Below, piece after piece: positions 1 through 13,400 of a DNA stretch of 64,000 nucleotides. How positions within the stretch are numbered: the stretch's first letter is position 1; every line of letters starts with the position of its first letter. Location: NCBI GenBank assembly GCA_033675545.1, contig JAWDGP010002489.1, forward strand, positions 1,392,501 through 1,456,500, given 5' to 3'. Both the position numbers and the translations under genes were made by a program. The stretch is from Elysia crispata (taxonomy: Eukaryota > Mollusca > Gastropoda > Plakobranchidae). The notes under the pieces are model-generated. The model was not told where the DNA came from and ran no database searches. It saw only the letters and a list, made by a program, of their open reading frames with translations.

Positions 1-2395
1 AGCACATTGCCGATAATCATAGAATCGAGGTCTATGCACTTAAAGGTGGCGCTGATCATGAGAGAGACCTTACCGTGCCTGATGATATAACCACCACTTG
101 TTTTACTTTTTAATACCCGGAGTTACAGTGAAGTACATTCAGATGTAAATTGTCTGGCCACAACTTGTGTGGTTTAAAAGATAAGTCACGAAAACCGATT
201 TGGTCGCCAGATATAAATATGGATTTTTGAAATATGTTTTCAGTTTGACGGGATAACCTTGTTGTAGAAAACCCTTAATACAGACAATTAAAAATAGGAC
301 CTGTGAAAAATACTTGTACTATGAGTTGCAGCTGCGCTGACAGTTTAAACCAGTTGCAAGCGAGTTTGGACCAAATGAAACAGTATACCTTATTCTATTT
401 AGATAATTTTTTTGGATAGTTTTCTTCATAGGGTAGGTTACACTAATTTAAACGAGTATCCCATTTTCCAGGATACACGACGGGTATATTGATAGGAATC
501 AGAATGAAAGTTGATGCTGTACTCGTGATTATCTTGTGTGTTCGCCGCTTTAACAACCCCCCCCCCCAAAAAAAAAAAAATAAAAAAAAATGCAGCGAAT
601 TGAACTCAAGAAAGCATGCAGAATGAAATAAATTTGATATGTAACGACGAAAACTATTATATATAATATCAATTAACTTGAGGTTCTTTTGCACAGTTTA
701 TCGTTTCGATATTTTGAAAAGGTTTGAAACACATAATGTTGTTGGTAAATATCATATAGTCTTTATTATAATATCTTTAGGATTTCGAAAATAGGGATGC
801 CTGTTTGTGTGTGTATGTGTGGAGAGGGCGGTATCCTACATTGGAAATTTTAGACAGTTGAACTGACACAACCATGCATGGTTATTATTATTATCATTAT
901 TTTTTTGCTAACGTCACACTCGGTGAATATGCGCGGACACATTTTCATTAAATCAGGCGGATCATGTTCATAATATATATATTACATTTACCCGTCACAT
1001 TTTCAAATTTAGGTAATTGATTTAGTCAAATATGACACATATAAAACTTCTATGTTTAGTAAACATAATGAAATACTTTGGCGTACCTATGTTTTCAAGC
1101 TTAATTTTCAAACTAAATTTAATTATAGAATGTAAATAGATTTAAAAGAAAGTTTTAAAACATCGAATGGATAGTTGTCTCTAATGGTATCTGATATAAC
1201 ATCTGTGTTCACGGAAAAAAATAAATGCTAGACTCCTAATGATAATATGAATACAGTCAAACATTAACTTTTATCAAATACAAATGAAGGGAGGGGAAGG
1301 ATTCGACTCATATAAAGGCATAAGAAACTGTAGTATCAACTACATCATAGAGGAATCATGCCAACAACGCCAGAAGTAAAACTATCATGGTAACAAAATG
1401 AAGTCAATAATATTGTTTTAGACAAAATAAAAATCTACTTATCCACAAGTTTGTTCATTATTTCAACAAATAAATGAAAAAAATAAATTGTAACCTGGCT
1501 TTTTGCATTTTTACTTTGTTTGAAAATTTTTTACTTCGTAATAGAATATCAATTACACACTCGTGCTTTAGCCATTCGATTCAATCAGTATAGTGTCTTT
1601 CTAATTAGGAATTTGATATGTTCTGCATCCTCACTCAACGACAAGTTTATCTTTGTAACCTGTTGCATATTTAATCACAGAGTGAAAAACAACTCGCCAT
1701 AGTTTAAACAATATCATAAAGGCAAGATACTTATATCACTTGTAAATAAACTACATATGGAGATTTACGTTTAATTCTTTTCAATGATACATAGATTGCT
1801 CTTCCCAACCTGATTGTATTTCATAGCAATGATAGGTAGAATGCACATTCTGAACTGTTTTGATTGATTAAAACTAGAACTTGTTCACAATCTCTATAAT
1901 ATCTCAAAGCAAGATAAATAAACAGTTTCTATGCTCCTTTATTTGATTTCTCACTCGAGCGGCGCTAAGGTATTATTTTTAGAACTATTTGTTGTGGATA
2001 GATTTTCATGACTAATACAGATTAGTAATCCACATAACATTTGATTTTTCATTTCAATTTCCTTTTACATGATTATGAAAGGTAAGTTTGAGCAAAAAGT
2101 TTCAAAGTGCAATTTTTTTCTTGATCAAGATATCTTTAAATTAGCACAAGACATTTCCTTGTTGGTGTTAAATGACCTCTTCCGGACTTAAGGTACATTC
2201 AGTCTCGGAAGGACTGTATTTAATTAAGCAATGATGAAATGTTAAAAGCGGAACCTTAATCTTGATTTATCTTTTATTATCGAGCGTATTTTTTTCTTAC
2301 TTTTGCAAAGGTATGGATGTAACTTTAATGCCGTTCTAATGTAATAGGTTTTTTTGTCACATTAAAATTTCTCCTCTGTCCTATTTGATTTGTCC
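1..2395. other. Non-coding AT-rich stretch
   Basis: I see no convincing exon on either strand. The stretch is AT-rich with short homopolymers, including a C10/A13 junction near 560-580. The only recognisable item is one copy of a dispersed repeat at 313-386, listed separately. Confidence 0.5.
313..386 (+). repeat. Dispersed ~75-bp repeat, copy 1
   Basis: The segment starting CTTGTACTATGAGTTG and continuing through a TTTAAACCA block and a GCAAG..AGTTTG block recurs in the same order at 4445-4519 with scattered substitutions. Two diverged copies in direct orientation 4 kb apart suggest an old interspersed element. I could not define its ends or class. Confidence 0.6.
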
Positions 2396-2399
2396 GGCA

Positions 2400-3990
2400 A
2401 AATCTAACATAGTCCTTTTTCTTTCGCCACCTATCCAGATTGTTTTGGAGGGCAGCAGATCGTACTCTTATCTGATGAGAAATTAGAGCCGAAGTGGCGA
2501 CATACGCCAGATGTCACTGTTCAGGGCAGTATCCCAGTTGGTCCATTGCTGTCGTTTCTGAACTGCTTTCTGGACCCTTCTAAAATCTTCATTCAGCCGT
2601 ATATCCTTGATGACCACGTCTATTTTCTCCTTCCCCTCTGTTTTTGACCACCAGTTTGTTGTAGATGATCCCAGCACTTCGCGGTCAGTTTGAGTTTGCC
2701 CAATCACTTCTTAATCTTAAAGAACTCTTTGGCTTGGTCTACGGCTTCGACAACATTCCATTTCCTTCCCGTCTTTATGATCGGTTGCACTGATTTTAGT
2801 ATAGGGTCCTCGGAATCCTCTTCATCGAGAGTAGTTTGGTTTTCTCATTTGTATTTTTCCAAGATGGATTTTAATGGAAGTTTCAGCTTTGCTTTACTGC
2901 AGCACATTGCCACATGATCCGGAGGTACCCCTTACCATCTCCTGATGAACTTATAGATCTTTATAACCTCTATTGCCTCTATTGTAGTTGAGCAGATCTC
3001 GTAGACCAGGAATGGCCAGAGGAGCTTAGAAATAATCATTCACTGTAAGCATACACTTTGAATCCACCCTGAAGGCCACATCTATTGATCCAAGACTCTT
3101 AACTAGCTCTTGACTGATTGTTGATAGATGCTGATTGGCTATTGTGAACGTTGAAGTCGCATCTGTCTTACCTTTCCTTACTGAGAGGCTGAGAGACTTC
3201 TTTAGTTCGGATTTCATCCTTCACCATGCCATGAAGACTTCGAGCCGCTCTAGCATTCGGAGTCTTTTGTCTTCATTTGAGCAGATATTGTCGTACAATC
3301 CATGAATGCTTTCAAAAGGAGCATGTAGCAACCACCACCTAGATTTGCCGGGCCTGCCCTTCCTTCTGCTGCTTTCAAGATGACTTCCATGACCATGACT
3401 CACATAGTTGAGGGTATTGAGCAGCCCATTTGATTTCCTATTTCCAAGTAGATAAAGTCTGTTTTGTAGCTATTAGTGGAGAACCTCATCCGGAAAACGC
3501 TGAAATAATATCTAGAATAACTCGTATATCCTCCAGGACATGGTACATCCTTTAGATTAGCTGATTTCTTTGGTATGGTGCTGATCTGCACGTATTTGCG
3601 AAGTCCGAACATCCGTTGTTGAGGTTACTTTTTCCAATTTGGCATTTTAAATGGTTTCTTAGATCACCGTTGGATGGTCTTAACATCCAGAATCTCCGGA
3701 GATGTCCATTTCTGAACCGATCTATTTATGCACCCATTTTCAGTGAGATACTTTGTTTATCGGGACTGAGAAGAATATCTTTCTTTCTACATTTAAAAGC
3801 GAGATTGATCGAAATGATTTATTTCAGTAGATTTTTGCTCTCTGGGGATATAAACTCCCTCAGCAGTCATCCACTGCTCTCTGATCTTTAGGTTGCTCCA
3901 TGCTCCTCGGAGAATTTTGTGCAACCGTCTAAGAATACTTAGATGATTTGATACGCAAAAATAGGGAAGAAAAGATCCAAAACTTTAATC
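2400..3990 (-). pseudogene. Decayed non-LTR retrotransposon reverse transcriptase
   Basis: Read on the minus strand, fragments in different frames follow the order of a known type of LINE-like polymerase common in mollusc and fish genomes. About 3930-3780 holds a finger/palm segment with a NVE.KIFFSV core. About 3610-3405 holds a segment ending in a GNQMGCSI block. About 3400-3225 holds the region where the catalytic YxDD-type motif should be, now degraded. About 3217-3030 holds a lysine-rich segment with the short motif VRKGK. About 2707-2420 holds a C-terminal tail containing WTNWD, followed by a weaker match to the usual LIRS-type end. Stops and frameshifts occur throughout and the catalytic Asp pair is not readable, so it cannot be active. 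Family assignment rests on remembered motif order, not a search. Confidence 0.65.
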
Positions 3991-4444
3991 CTGAAATGAG
4001 TTAAGGTATTGGAGAGATGTGACGTTTTTAAAGATATCATAACTCCTCATGAATTACTATTATGTCCAGCTAAGTGTATTTGTAAAACAAAATTAGAAGA
4101 GGGTGATTTTGAAAATACTGGCGTTTAAATGCAAAATTTTTATTACAATAGAAGGTAGTTTTTTTCCTTTCCGATGAATTTTAACACATTGCCGTTTCAA
4201 ATTTGGTGTCACGATTGCAATCATTTAGATTCTATAAGCAAGAACTGGGAAATTTTTTATCATATTAAAATACAGCACTTTTTACCCTTTATTACCTCAT
4301 ATTTTCTATAAAAGTATCTTCTAAAAATTTGCAATACTTGAGGTGAAATTGTTAAAAAATCTCAATGCATGACATTGTCGGTTTCAATAGGTTCTAAATA
4401 TTTCAAGTTTTTTTCACTATTGAAAAAAAAAAAGAAGCAATTTG

Positions 4445-4519
4445 CTTGTACTATGAGTTGTAGCTGCGGTGACAATTTAAACCAAACGCAAGAAAGTTTG
4501 CGTCAAAGGAAAAAGTGTA
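4445..4519 (+). repeat. Dispersed ~75-bp repeat, copy 2
   Basis: Diverged direct copy of the segment at 313-386. It shares CTTGTACTATGAGTTG, an AGCTGCG.TGACA block, TTTAAACCA and GCAAG..AGTTTG in order. Confidence 0.6.
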
Positions 4520-4892
4520 ATTTTTTTTTTATAATTTTAAGAAATGTTTTTTTTTTTTTTTTTTTTTGAGCTAAACGAAAATGTTTTTTCAATCTTCAGG
4601 TTTAAAATGTTATTACCAAGACTTCCCTTGGTTCAATAAGCTATTTATTTTACTCCAAAAAATCATAGAACACTCATTTTTCACGGTATCAAAATACCTC
4701 GAACTTGATAGGCGTTGGTAATTAATTTTCTCAAATTTCTTGCTCTTCATACCAAAATCTAAACAGTGTACTTAATTTTCGATGAGAAAAAAAATCAATG
4801 AATTTTTTCTCAAATGTTAATGCAAAAACAAATTAACTCTCGTACATATGGACCAAAATGCGAAGCCATCGTGACACGCTGTCTTTATGTTG

Positions 4893-4950
4893 AGTTTCAT
4901 TTTTCTAGTGTATATATATATATATATATATATAAACGAAAAATGAAACT
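4893..4950. repeat. Short hairpin enclosing a TA microsatellite
   Basis: AGTTTCATTTTTC at 4893-4905 and its exact reverse complement GAAAAATGAAACT at 4938-4950 flank a (TA)n run of about 24 bp. A second TA-rich run follows to about 5000. Compare the larger hairpins at 15411-15518 and 63287-63401, which also lie next to TA arrays. Confidence 0.7.
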
Positions 4951-6166
4951 TATATATATATATATAAATACATATATTTATATATATAATGCATATACAA
5001 TATAATATAAATACACTCCTTTACTAACATGAATTAGGTTGTGTTGCAAAAATCATAACCCACATTTACAATTGCATGTTATGATAACCATTTTTTATTA
5101 CTCCAACTGATCCTATAAGTAAGCGGGAAAAAGTCTGAACAATTTGAAACTATAAAAGATAAAAGAACATTAAAAAAAAAACAACAAAATAATTTTCTGT
5201 CAAGCAGATTTAGTGCAGTGACATACACCATGATCGGAGGATCTGCAGACTTATAACTATAGAATCCCAAAAAATGAACTTAAAAAATTGTTTCTATCGT
5301 TACAAATGAAAAGTTTTCAAGCGTTGTCATAGTGATGATTTAAAATCGCTGCTTTCAGATCAGTTATCAATTTCAGCTCGAATAATGCCACTCTGGTTGT
5401 CGCATTGAAGCACTCTTCACCCGTATTTCATAACCCGACTGAGACGTAATTGAAATATCTGAATAAACAGTCGTTAAAATGTATATTTCGTACGATAGAG
5501 AGACAAACCGTTTCCAAAGATGTTCTTGTAAAGACTCAGAAGTAATATTGGTTAAGAATGACAATTGGAACATTTCGAGAGCATCTTTGTGTATCAAGGG
5601 TTAAATGAAATACGAAGTTGCATTTACAAACCTGATAATTACTGCCAATCTACCGGTGCCTTCTCAATATATGTCAATATTATATCAATTTCTTTGAATT
5701 GGGGACAAAACTCCAGACAGCTATAAGCCTCTAGACCATTTCCATTTTTCTTCTTTAAAACAAAAATATGACACTTCTAATTTCCCTATAATGTAGATTT
5801 TTCTGTGGAACACGTAAACTCAAAAGCTTATCCTCATGAATTACTAATCTTGTAGGTTACGATGTTTTTTTATAAGGCTACAATTTCTTAATCTATTATA
5901 TCGACTTGGTTAGAAAGAAAATTCACTAAAATATGATCAAAGATATTTAATTAAATAAGGGCAAATGATTTTAGCTCACCGAAATGTAGCTTTAATATCA
6001 AGAGTGAAACTAAATTTAACAAAACAATGGACAATATAATATGTTCAACATTATCTATCTGTTAAGAACTAGTTGACTCATTAGCCAATGGAGTCAAACT
6101 CGTTAAAAACATATTTATTCAATAGTCTATTATCTGCTGACCTTACAGTGTTTTAGATGCACGTAC

Positions 6167-6307
6167 CTTTACAACTGCGACCAATCTTGGATCCTGAATA
6201 TGCGCCATCTCCATTTGCATCTCAGGATCTATATTCCCAGCCATTCTGGGATCATTTTGTGACACCAAAACGGGGTAGTCCACATTATCATTGTATCGGG
6301 CACTCAT
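6167..6307 (-). CDS. Putative first coding exon of an unrecognised gene
   Basis: On the minus strand an ATG at 6307 opens 47 codons, starting MSARYNDNVDYPVLVSQNDP and ending LVAVVK. The exon ends exactly at a good splice donor, AAG|GTACGT, at 6167/6166, in phase 0. The composition (Met, Asp, Asn, Pro, Gln, with a repeated (Q/D)-DPR motif) is protein-like, and GC content is above the flanks. Later exons would lie at lower coordinates. I found no convincing partner exon in 1-6166, so the rest of the gene may lie beyond the left edge or be separated by a long intron. I do not recognise the protein. It could also be an old fragment. Confidence 0.4.
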
Positions 6308-8881
6308 GATTGGTGAAGAGAGTGCGGCTCTTTTGAGACGAATGCTTTTGTTGTGCTTAAAAAAAAGGGGTGTGTCTAGGAGATTTCAAATTTCGTGCAG
6401 TTTTTGATTATTTTAAAGAATTAGTTTTCATTTCCTAGAGCACTAATGTAGTTGTAGACATTAATAAAAACCACCAAATCAACACTTTAAACATTGCATT
6501 AAACTTTTGCTTTTGACACTATGAAGCATTCAAATCACAGTGTTTATGGGAAGTAATATTACAAACATTTTAAATACAAGCACTTTTATTAAAAAAAAAT
6601 TAAATTTTACTTCTAACTGCTCTTATTTTTTTCTTCTTAAACTCATTTTTGCCACAAAACTTATTAAAGATTTGAAAATGAGTTTCCGTTTATTGAAAAG
6701 ATCTTTATAACAGCCAAATTTCGCTTTATTTAAATAGCTGTCCTATAATATCATTTATACAGATTTTTGTCTTTAAAACGAATAAATTATAGTTTTACAC
6801 CACACAGATTTAAAAAAATGCAGATCCTGAAAACATGAAACAAGCGCGCTCTGCCGACAACCTGAAAGCACGGTACAAACACTCACGTGCCTCGAAGATG
6901 AGAGAGAAAAATGAACGTCACAACAAACAAACCAATCGGTGTGCGTATACCATTTATACATGTAAAACAAATCCAAGCGCTGCACACAACGCATCAACAA
7001 ATCTCAGTAGAGGCTGCGAAATTTCAGACAACGCCGCCATGTTTATGTCGACAGGCCTCGTGGACCGTAAATGAAACTTCGATAAAAATGAAATCGATGA
7101 TTACTGTAGTTTTCCACGAGGTATTAAATTACACCATGTATTACATTTTCCGCTAAAGGATGCATGTACTGTTTTGTAAAGACTAGTGTATCTTCCAATT
7201 TCCGCAACAGCGGGTACGCATGGCGAAATTCTATCCCTTGAACTGGTGTTTCGTAGTTCACTGTAGACAAGATGTGGTAGCGATTTAACAAAGACATTCA
7301 GGCTTCCTGTATGTTGCGATGTTTAAAAAAATGGCTCTGCTTGGACATTTATTTCTGTATCAATGCAGATGTAAGGTTGCGCTTTTTAGGGAGAGTTTTT
7401 GCGTGTGTGTCCAAGGGTGGGCAGGGGGGTATATCCATTTCATCATTAGCATATCAAAAGTGAATCTGGTATTCGTTTTATTACATCTCTATTATGTAAG
7501 CTTTAATTGGTTGGAGTGAATGTGATGCTTAAACTTTGTGCATATTGGTCACCGATGGCCTTTGATTAAACTGATTTAACTACAGTTCATAATACATAAT
7601 AACAATAAATATTGAAATAGACTCGACGTTACGTTATCGTTGGATATGCATTTCAATTTTAATAACACGGAAGCAAACTTGAAAACCAAATCTTAAAAGA
7701 AAACCATAACATTGCCAGTGATTTAACACGGTATGCGCTCAGCTTTGAGGTAGATCAAAAAGAGAAAGTTAAAGCTATAAGTTTCAAAATGCTCGGTGAA
7801 ATATTAAGTGGTTGGCTCGAAATTACTCATTATTTATTCTTTAAAAAATGCAAAGATTTGATACTCTTCGAGTAGACAGAAACGATAACAAATTCATTTT
7901 CATCCACAACTGACCCCCCCCCCCCCCTCTCCCTTCATCCCTAAAAATGTGTTAGCTCTGGTTCAAATTTATCTGTTTGTCCGTATCAATCTCTACCTGG
8001 CTCTGTATTTCTGTCTTTGTATTAGCGTGTCTATTCACATCGGACTCTCTGTCAGTCTGATTTTACGGTCGCTCTCTCTCTATATATATACACATATACA
8101 CATTTCTTTTTCTCCTCTCTCTCTCTCTCTCTCTCTCTCGTTTTGGGTATCCTCCAAATATTTTATATTCTCAGCTTTGTACTTCTCGTACAAATCTAAT
8201 AAAACAAATGCACAGTATCAGCGTATAGTGTTTAATGTTTCTGTGAAAACCCTTAGTAAGGTTAGAACAAGCTTTAAAAGAATAACTTTAGTACAGTAAG
8301 CAAAGAAATTTGAGCTAATTTTTTTCTCTTCCGACAGAGCAGTATGAATTGGTAATAACTCATTATTTATAAAAACTTAAAGAATGTCGCGAATCTGGCG
8401 AGTTAGGGAGAGAACAGAAGATTTCGAAGAGAATGAAAAAAGAGGGCGAGATAACTTGACTGTGGTATTTCAAAAGAATTTCCCATATTATTGCATTTTG
8501 CTCTGTCCTGAGGTAGTTTTCTTGTTTTTCTTTCTTATCTTCTTCTTAGTTTTGTGGCATAAAGCTTTTCTTTAGATGGCATTTACATGGAACTATTGTG
8601 GATTTATCAATTCAATACATCTTATTCGCAAGTACAAGTTTCATGTAATAGCTTCTTTTCTCGTTTCAAAACTGATTCGGTGGCCCTTTTTACAAATAAA
8701 TTCTTTCGCATACATCGCAGCAATAATTATGAGCGAGACTTATTGGAATTACGCTTGTTGACTTTAGGTACTTTGTTTAAAGCTGTTTTTAAAAATTTGT
8801 TTACTTCATTTGGTGAAAAGTTGGATTGCAGTACTTCTATGTATAAAGACAAGTAAATGACATTTCAATTCAGGACTAGAA

Positions 8882-9024
<143 letters not shown>

Positions 9025-10339
9025 GGAGGGGGGAGAGGAGAAAGATATAAAATATACAATGAAAATGAGTAAGACTTATGATGCTTTTAATAAGCTTTAG
9101 TTCAGAACAATTAAAAGCGATTTGTGCTTCAATCTCTGAGGAGGTTTCAAGTTAAGTGAAACAACTGCAAAATTAAGAACTTGAACTACATCTATTTTGC
9201 AGGAAACATTCAGCCCAACGCTCACAGTGTCCTACTATTCGTGCTATTGAAGCCGTCATTATGAAATTAAGTTCTTAAATCCTTAAATCACCTTTTTTTA
9301 CAATGCCGATAAAACTCTTTCAAGAGCTGTATTCAAACCTTTCTCATATTTCGATGCCAAGTATATTGATTGATAATTCTGTTACGTTATCATTGTGTAG
9401 TGTATCAACTAATATATTCATTGACTTAAAATTTACATATTGCAAAGCTTTTATTGTTTTATCACATGAATATTTTGATTCTCAAATAAAATCATTTACT
9501 TGCTACTTATCAAGGTGATACATTGATCTGCTCTTTATGATTTGCCAAGTACAAATTTAAAGTATATTTTTATGATCAAAATGATGATGACTTACATCAA
9601 AAGCATGAAGTGAATCACGATCTTATGAACTCAATGACAATTCCTCTATCTTTTTACTACTGTTATATTGAAAGTGCCAGTATTTTAGCAAAAGAAAACT
9701 ATTACGGATTTTCGCGTTATATAACAGGTTTTCAATAAAAAAAATTGTACCTTTTCTTTTGGGCAAAAAAAAGCATAAAACAGGGCATATAAACGGTCAG
9801 ACTGTTCACAGCGGCTGGTTGGGTGTAGATTATGCAGCCCGTTTACGAATACAACCTTCAAAAACTTTCGAAAACATACATATATTAAACACACCTGGAG
9901 CGTAATTTTTCCCCCACTAAGCATTAAAAAATGAACACTCAAGAGCCACTATACTAAGCTGTGAGGGTTGTGATGCAGATAAAATTGGTCATCTTATTCC
10001 ATGCGTGAAATGCGAATGAACAACCAGCAAAGTATTCGGTAACAAGATCTTGTACTCGGATCAAATGACAAGCTGGGTGTCAAAACATGTGTAGATATTA
10101 TTTTATATGGGTGTCCTCTAATGAATGTTAGATACCCACTGAATAATGTGAACGCAGCTATACTATGTTAACAATTATGTCTATAATTCGAGGAGGGTTA
10201 TTTTTTAAGTTTACGACCTTCTAAATTATCATGTGAAAATTATCATGTTTGAGGAAAAATAATGTCAAATCAATATCTTTCTTTAGTCATGTACCCCAAG
10301 TTTACCGTCTCGTCTTATCACTGTCGCCTGATTTTCAAA

Positions 10340-10462
10340 ACGCCAGAGAAGGGAACAGTGGGGTTCCGACCTATCCACCAAAAGTGTCCCAACCAGAAAT
10401 AAAACCTGCTCGTCCAACATGTCAGTCCAATGATCTACCGACTGACTTATCTGATACTTCCT
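10340..10462 (-). mobile_element. tRNA-derived SINE
   Basis: The minus strand reads like a tRNA head. An A-box region TCAGTCGGTAGATCATTGGACT lies at 10444-10423 and a degenerate B-box (GGTTTTATTTCTGG, expected GGTTCGATTCC) at 10406-10393. Both are followed by a non-tRNA body ending near 10340. Spacing between the boxes fits a RNA polymerase III internal promoter. The decayed B-box argues for an old, inactive copy. Confidence 0.7.
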
Positions 10463-13400
10463 TTCAAGTTCTACATTTCTCGCAGTTTTGCTTGTAGAAA
10501 AATATAAACTTTGTGATTTGTTGCATTGGTTCTACCTCTTGATCCCTTTCATAATTTGATATCTTGAAAGATTGGACTTTTTTTTAAAGAAGTCCGTTTA
10601 TTTCGCTGTTTCTTACGATACAAACTAAGTCATGTCAGAGGTCTATTACATCCAATATTAAAGATTTAAACAATTATAGAAAATAAAGCTTGATTTCGCT
10701 GGAGTATAAAACATGCAAGGACTGATCAGCGTTTGATACTAACTTGAATTAAAGTGAATTCCCAATAGTTAAGCTTTTTAAATTATAAAATTTTATTCGC
10801 TTTTTCTCTTTATAAGCAGTAACTTTGCCATTTAGTGCAATTTATTCGAGCAATGTCTTGTCCTTCTACATCAACCTAAGGGATGCTGAGGGTTTTAGGG
10901 TTCTTTTTCGGTAATGCTTTTTCTCCCTCCCTCTCACCAGACTTCACAAGAAAATTATGTATTATTCATCTACGTTCCCCGCTATTTAAACTGATACAGA
11001 TTAAAATTACCTTCTCATTTCATCATTTTTCGAAGCATATTTCAAACTTTATACAAAATAATAATTTATTTTATCGTTATAGAGCTCTCTCCTGCTCGCA
11101 CATCATCCTTAAAAAAGAGGATATTCGAGATTCTGTGTACCGTGTTCAGGCAAGTTATACTTTTTATATAATCAAACTTCCACATGTTTGGATGTTAACT
11201 GATGTTTATCGATGCTTCTTCTAGTTATATTTTAAAACGAATCGAATGTGCCTGTAATTTTATCCTATACCTACCACTATTTTCTTTCATTAAAACAGCA
11301 ATACTATCCTTTCAGTGCAGCATGATATTAAAAGGATGTTAGGCAATGAGGTTATATATGCAAGGTTATAAAACCTGAATGAATTGAATCGCATTCTCCC
11401 TTTTCTTTCAGGAGATAATAATCTTAACTGGAGGATCAATGTAAATGATAACTGACTTGAGCGAAAATCTATGTAATTTTGCCCCTTTTTTGCTTTCATA
11501 TTCATTTCCAAGCTTGGAATATAAAACTATTATGGGTAAAGAGAGTCTTTTTCTGTTTCTGTTTCTGGTGATTCCTGCTTTAACCCGGAAGTCTTGGAAT
11601 GAAGCTTTTAATGTTTTACTCTTTACCTACTTTCTTTGTATCTACTTTTTTCACTTTATTTCAAACAATCAATATATGTATTTACCAATTTATCTAGTTA
11701 CCTCTCTAACTATCTATCGCAACGCTCACACTTCGACTAAATTCTCTTTACTCTCTTCTGCCGGGTGGTTGCGATGTGGGCCATCTTGTCTTAAAGACTT
11801 GTTCCAATTCAGTTTGCATTTCAGATTTAGTGTTATATGTTTGCTACTGAGCAGGTACGATAAAAAAAAAGTTCCAATTTTTTAGGACTTTTCTGTCCTA
11901 ATGGGGAGATATGAAACGATCTGTCCATCTGTTCATCTATTTTATTATCGATCTATGCACTTGTTTGATTTGATGATTTATATATACATCGATTTATTTC
12001 TCGTTATAGTATTTTTTCCTATCATTTTGCCAAAGGGCCTTCCTCTTATTCTTTTGTTCTCCCTTTGTCTTTTTCACTAAATATTTTTTTTTGATGATTG
12101 TTTATGTCTTTTGTTTTTTTTCCTTTCCAGCTGTTTCCTTTTTCTATGGTATGAAAGCTTGGACTTCTTTCAAGTTTATTCATATCTAGTACATCTACAC
12201 CTACATCTAAAAATCATAAATTAAAATGTCACATTTATATTCAATTCAAGCCCTTGTTATAAGTATCTTGCCAGAACTCTAGATAAAAATAGAAAACCTG
12301 TTAAAACATTAAACCAGGCTTGTTTTATACAAAAATTGCTATTATTGTAGAACAATGCAAATTTTGTGTTTGAAAACATTGAAGCGGCAAGCTAGATTTT
12401 GTTTTATGTAGGCCGCAGTATTGCCTTGGCCAAGAAGGTATATACTAAAAAAATATATTTTCCTGAGATTAGATCTTCCGATTCGCTTACCATTCAGTTC
12501 AAATTGATACATTCAACTTAAAAGTTGTTAATCATTGACATGTGTAAAATTATGCCTACGTTTAACCAACTTGCTTTTCTAAAAATTTGGTTTAATAGTT
12601 CAGGTTGTGTAACTTAATTTTCATAAATCGGATAAATTGCCATTAAAATGGAGTTATGGCCATAGATAGCTAGGCAATTATTTTATTATTTTAAATGCTC
12701 CTTTTTTGTCCAGCACTGTCACGCAATGATAATATAATCATCAAACTTATCTAATTGTGTAGGGTTTATTTATGAACAAATTTGAAATCAAAATTTTTTG
12801 GCATTACTTTAATGCTATACAACATTAAAAGGGAACGCATGCCAAGCATCAAACACAATAAATTCATTGATTTCGTGATACAAAGAAACTCTGTAATAAT
12901 CATGAATTCAAATGGTCCTACAATTAAATATAAAAGTTGTGTAATCTTTATCTATATTTCTTTCGAAGTTTGTTTTCCAGAAAGTAGCTAGCTGAAAACA
13001 TATCAAATAATCATTACTTACTTAGGTTCGAATAGTGTAAAATCTGGAACATGAACAGACGAAATCACATGAATTACCAAAGACGAAGAATAGAAAATTA
13101 ATATCTTGGTAACTTTTACTATTATGTAAATAAAATCAGAATAATACAATCAATTGGTGTCATTGTCACATTCTGATGTGCAAATTAATTGTAAATATGT
13201 TTCAGATTTATCAAATAGAATTCATTGGTCACATTTCATGTTCACAGACCAAAGGCGGTGGATACTTGAATACCAAAGTATGGCTTGCTTTAAAACACAC
13301 CTCTAACACTTAAAACTTGACACAGCTTCATGGGTTCTTTATAGCGCAAAGTTTTCTGAATTGTTTATCAATGATACAATTGAGATACGGTAGTTAGACC

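Larger units (their letters stand above)
3991..6166. other. Non-coding stretch with repeat fragments
   Basis: AT-rich sequence with poly-A and poly-T runs, the second copy of the 75-bp repeat (4445-4519) and a TA microsatellite inside a short hairpin (4893-4950). An open stretch on the minus strand at 5373-5597 has no recognisable domain and no clear splice sites, so I do not call it a gene. Confidence 0.5.

Noticed and set aside
5373-5597. 74-codon minus-strand frame
   Set aside because: I could not join it in phase to the exon at 6167-6307 with good splice sites, and no domain is recognisable.
6835-7156. Overlapping plus-strand frames of about 80 codons
   Set aside because: Overlapping frames with similar length and no signals are typical of chance open sequence here.
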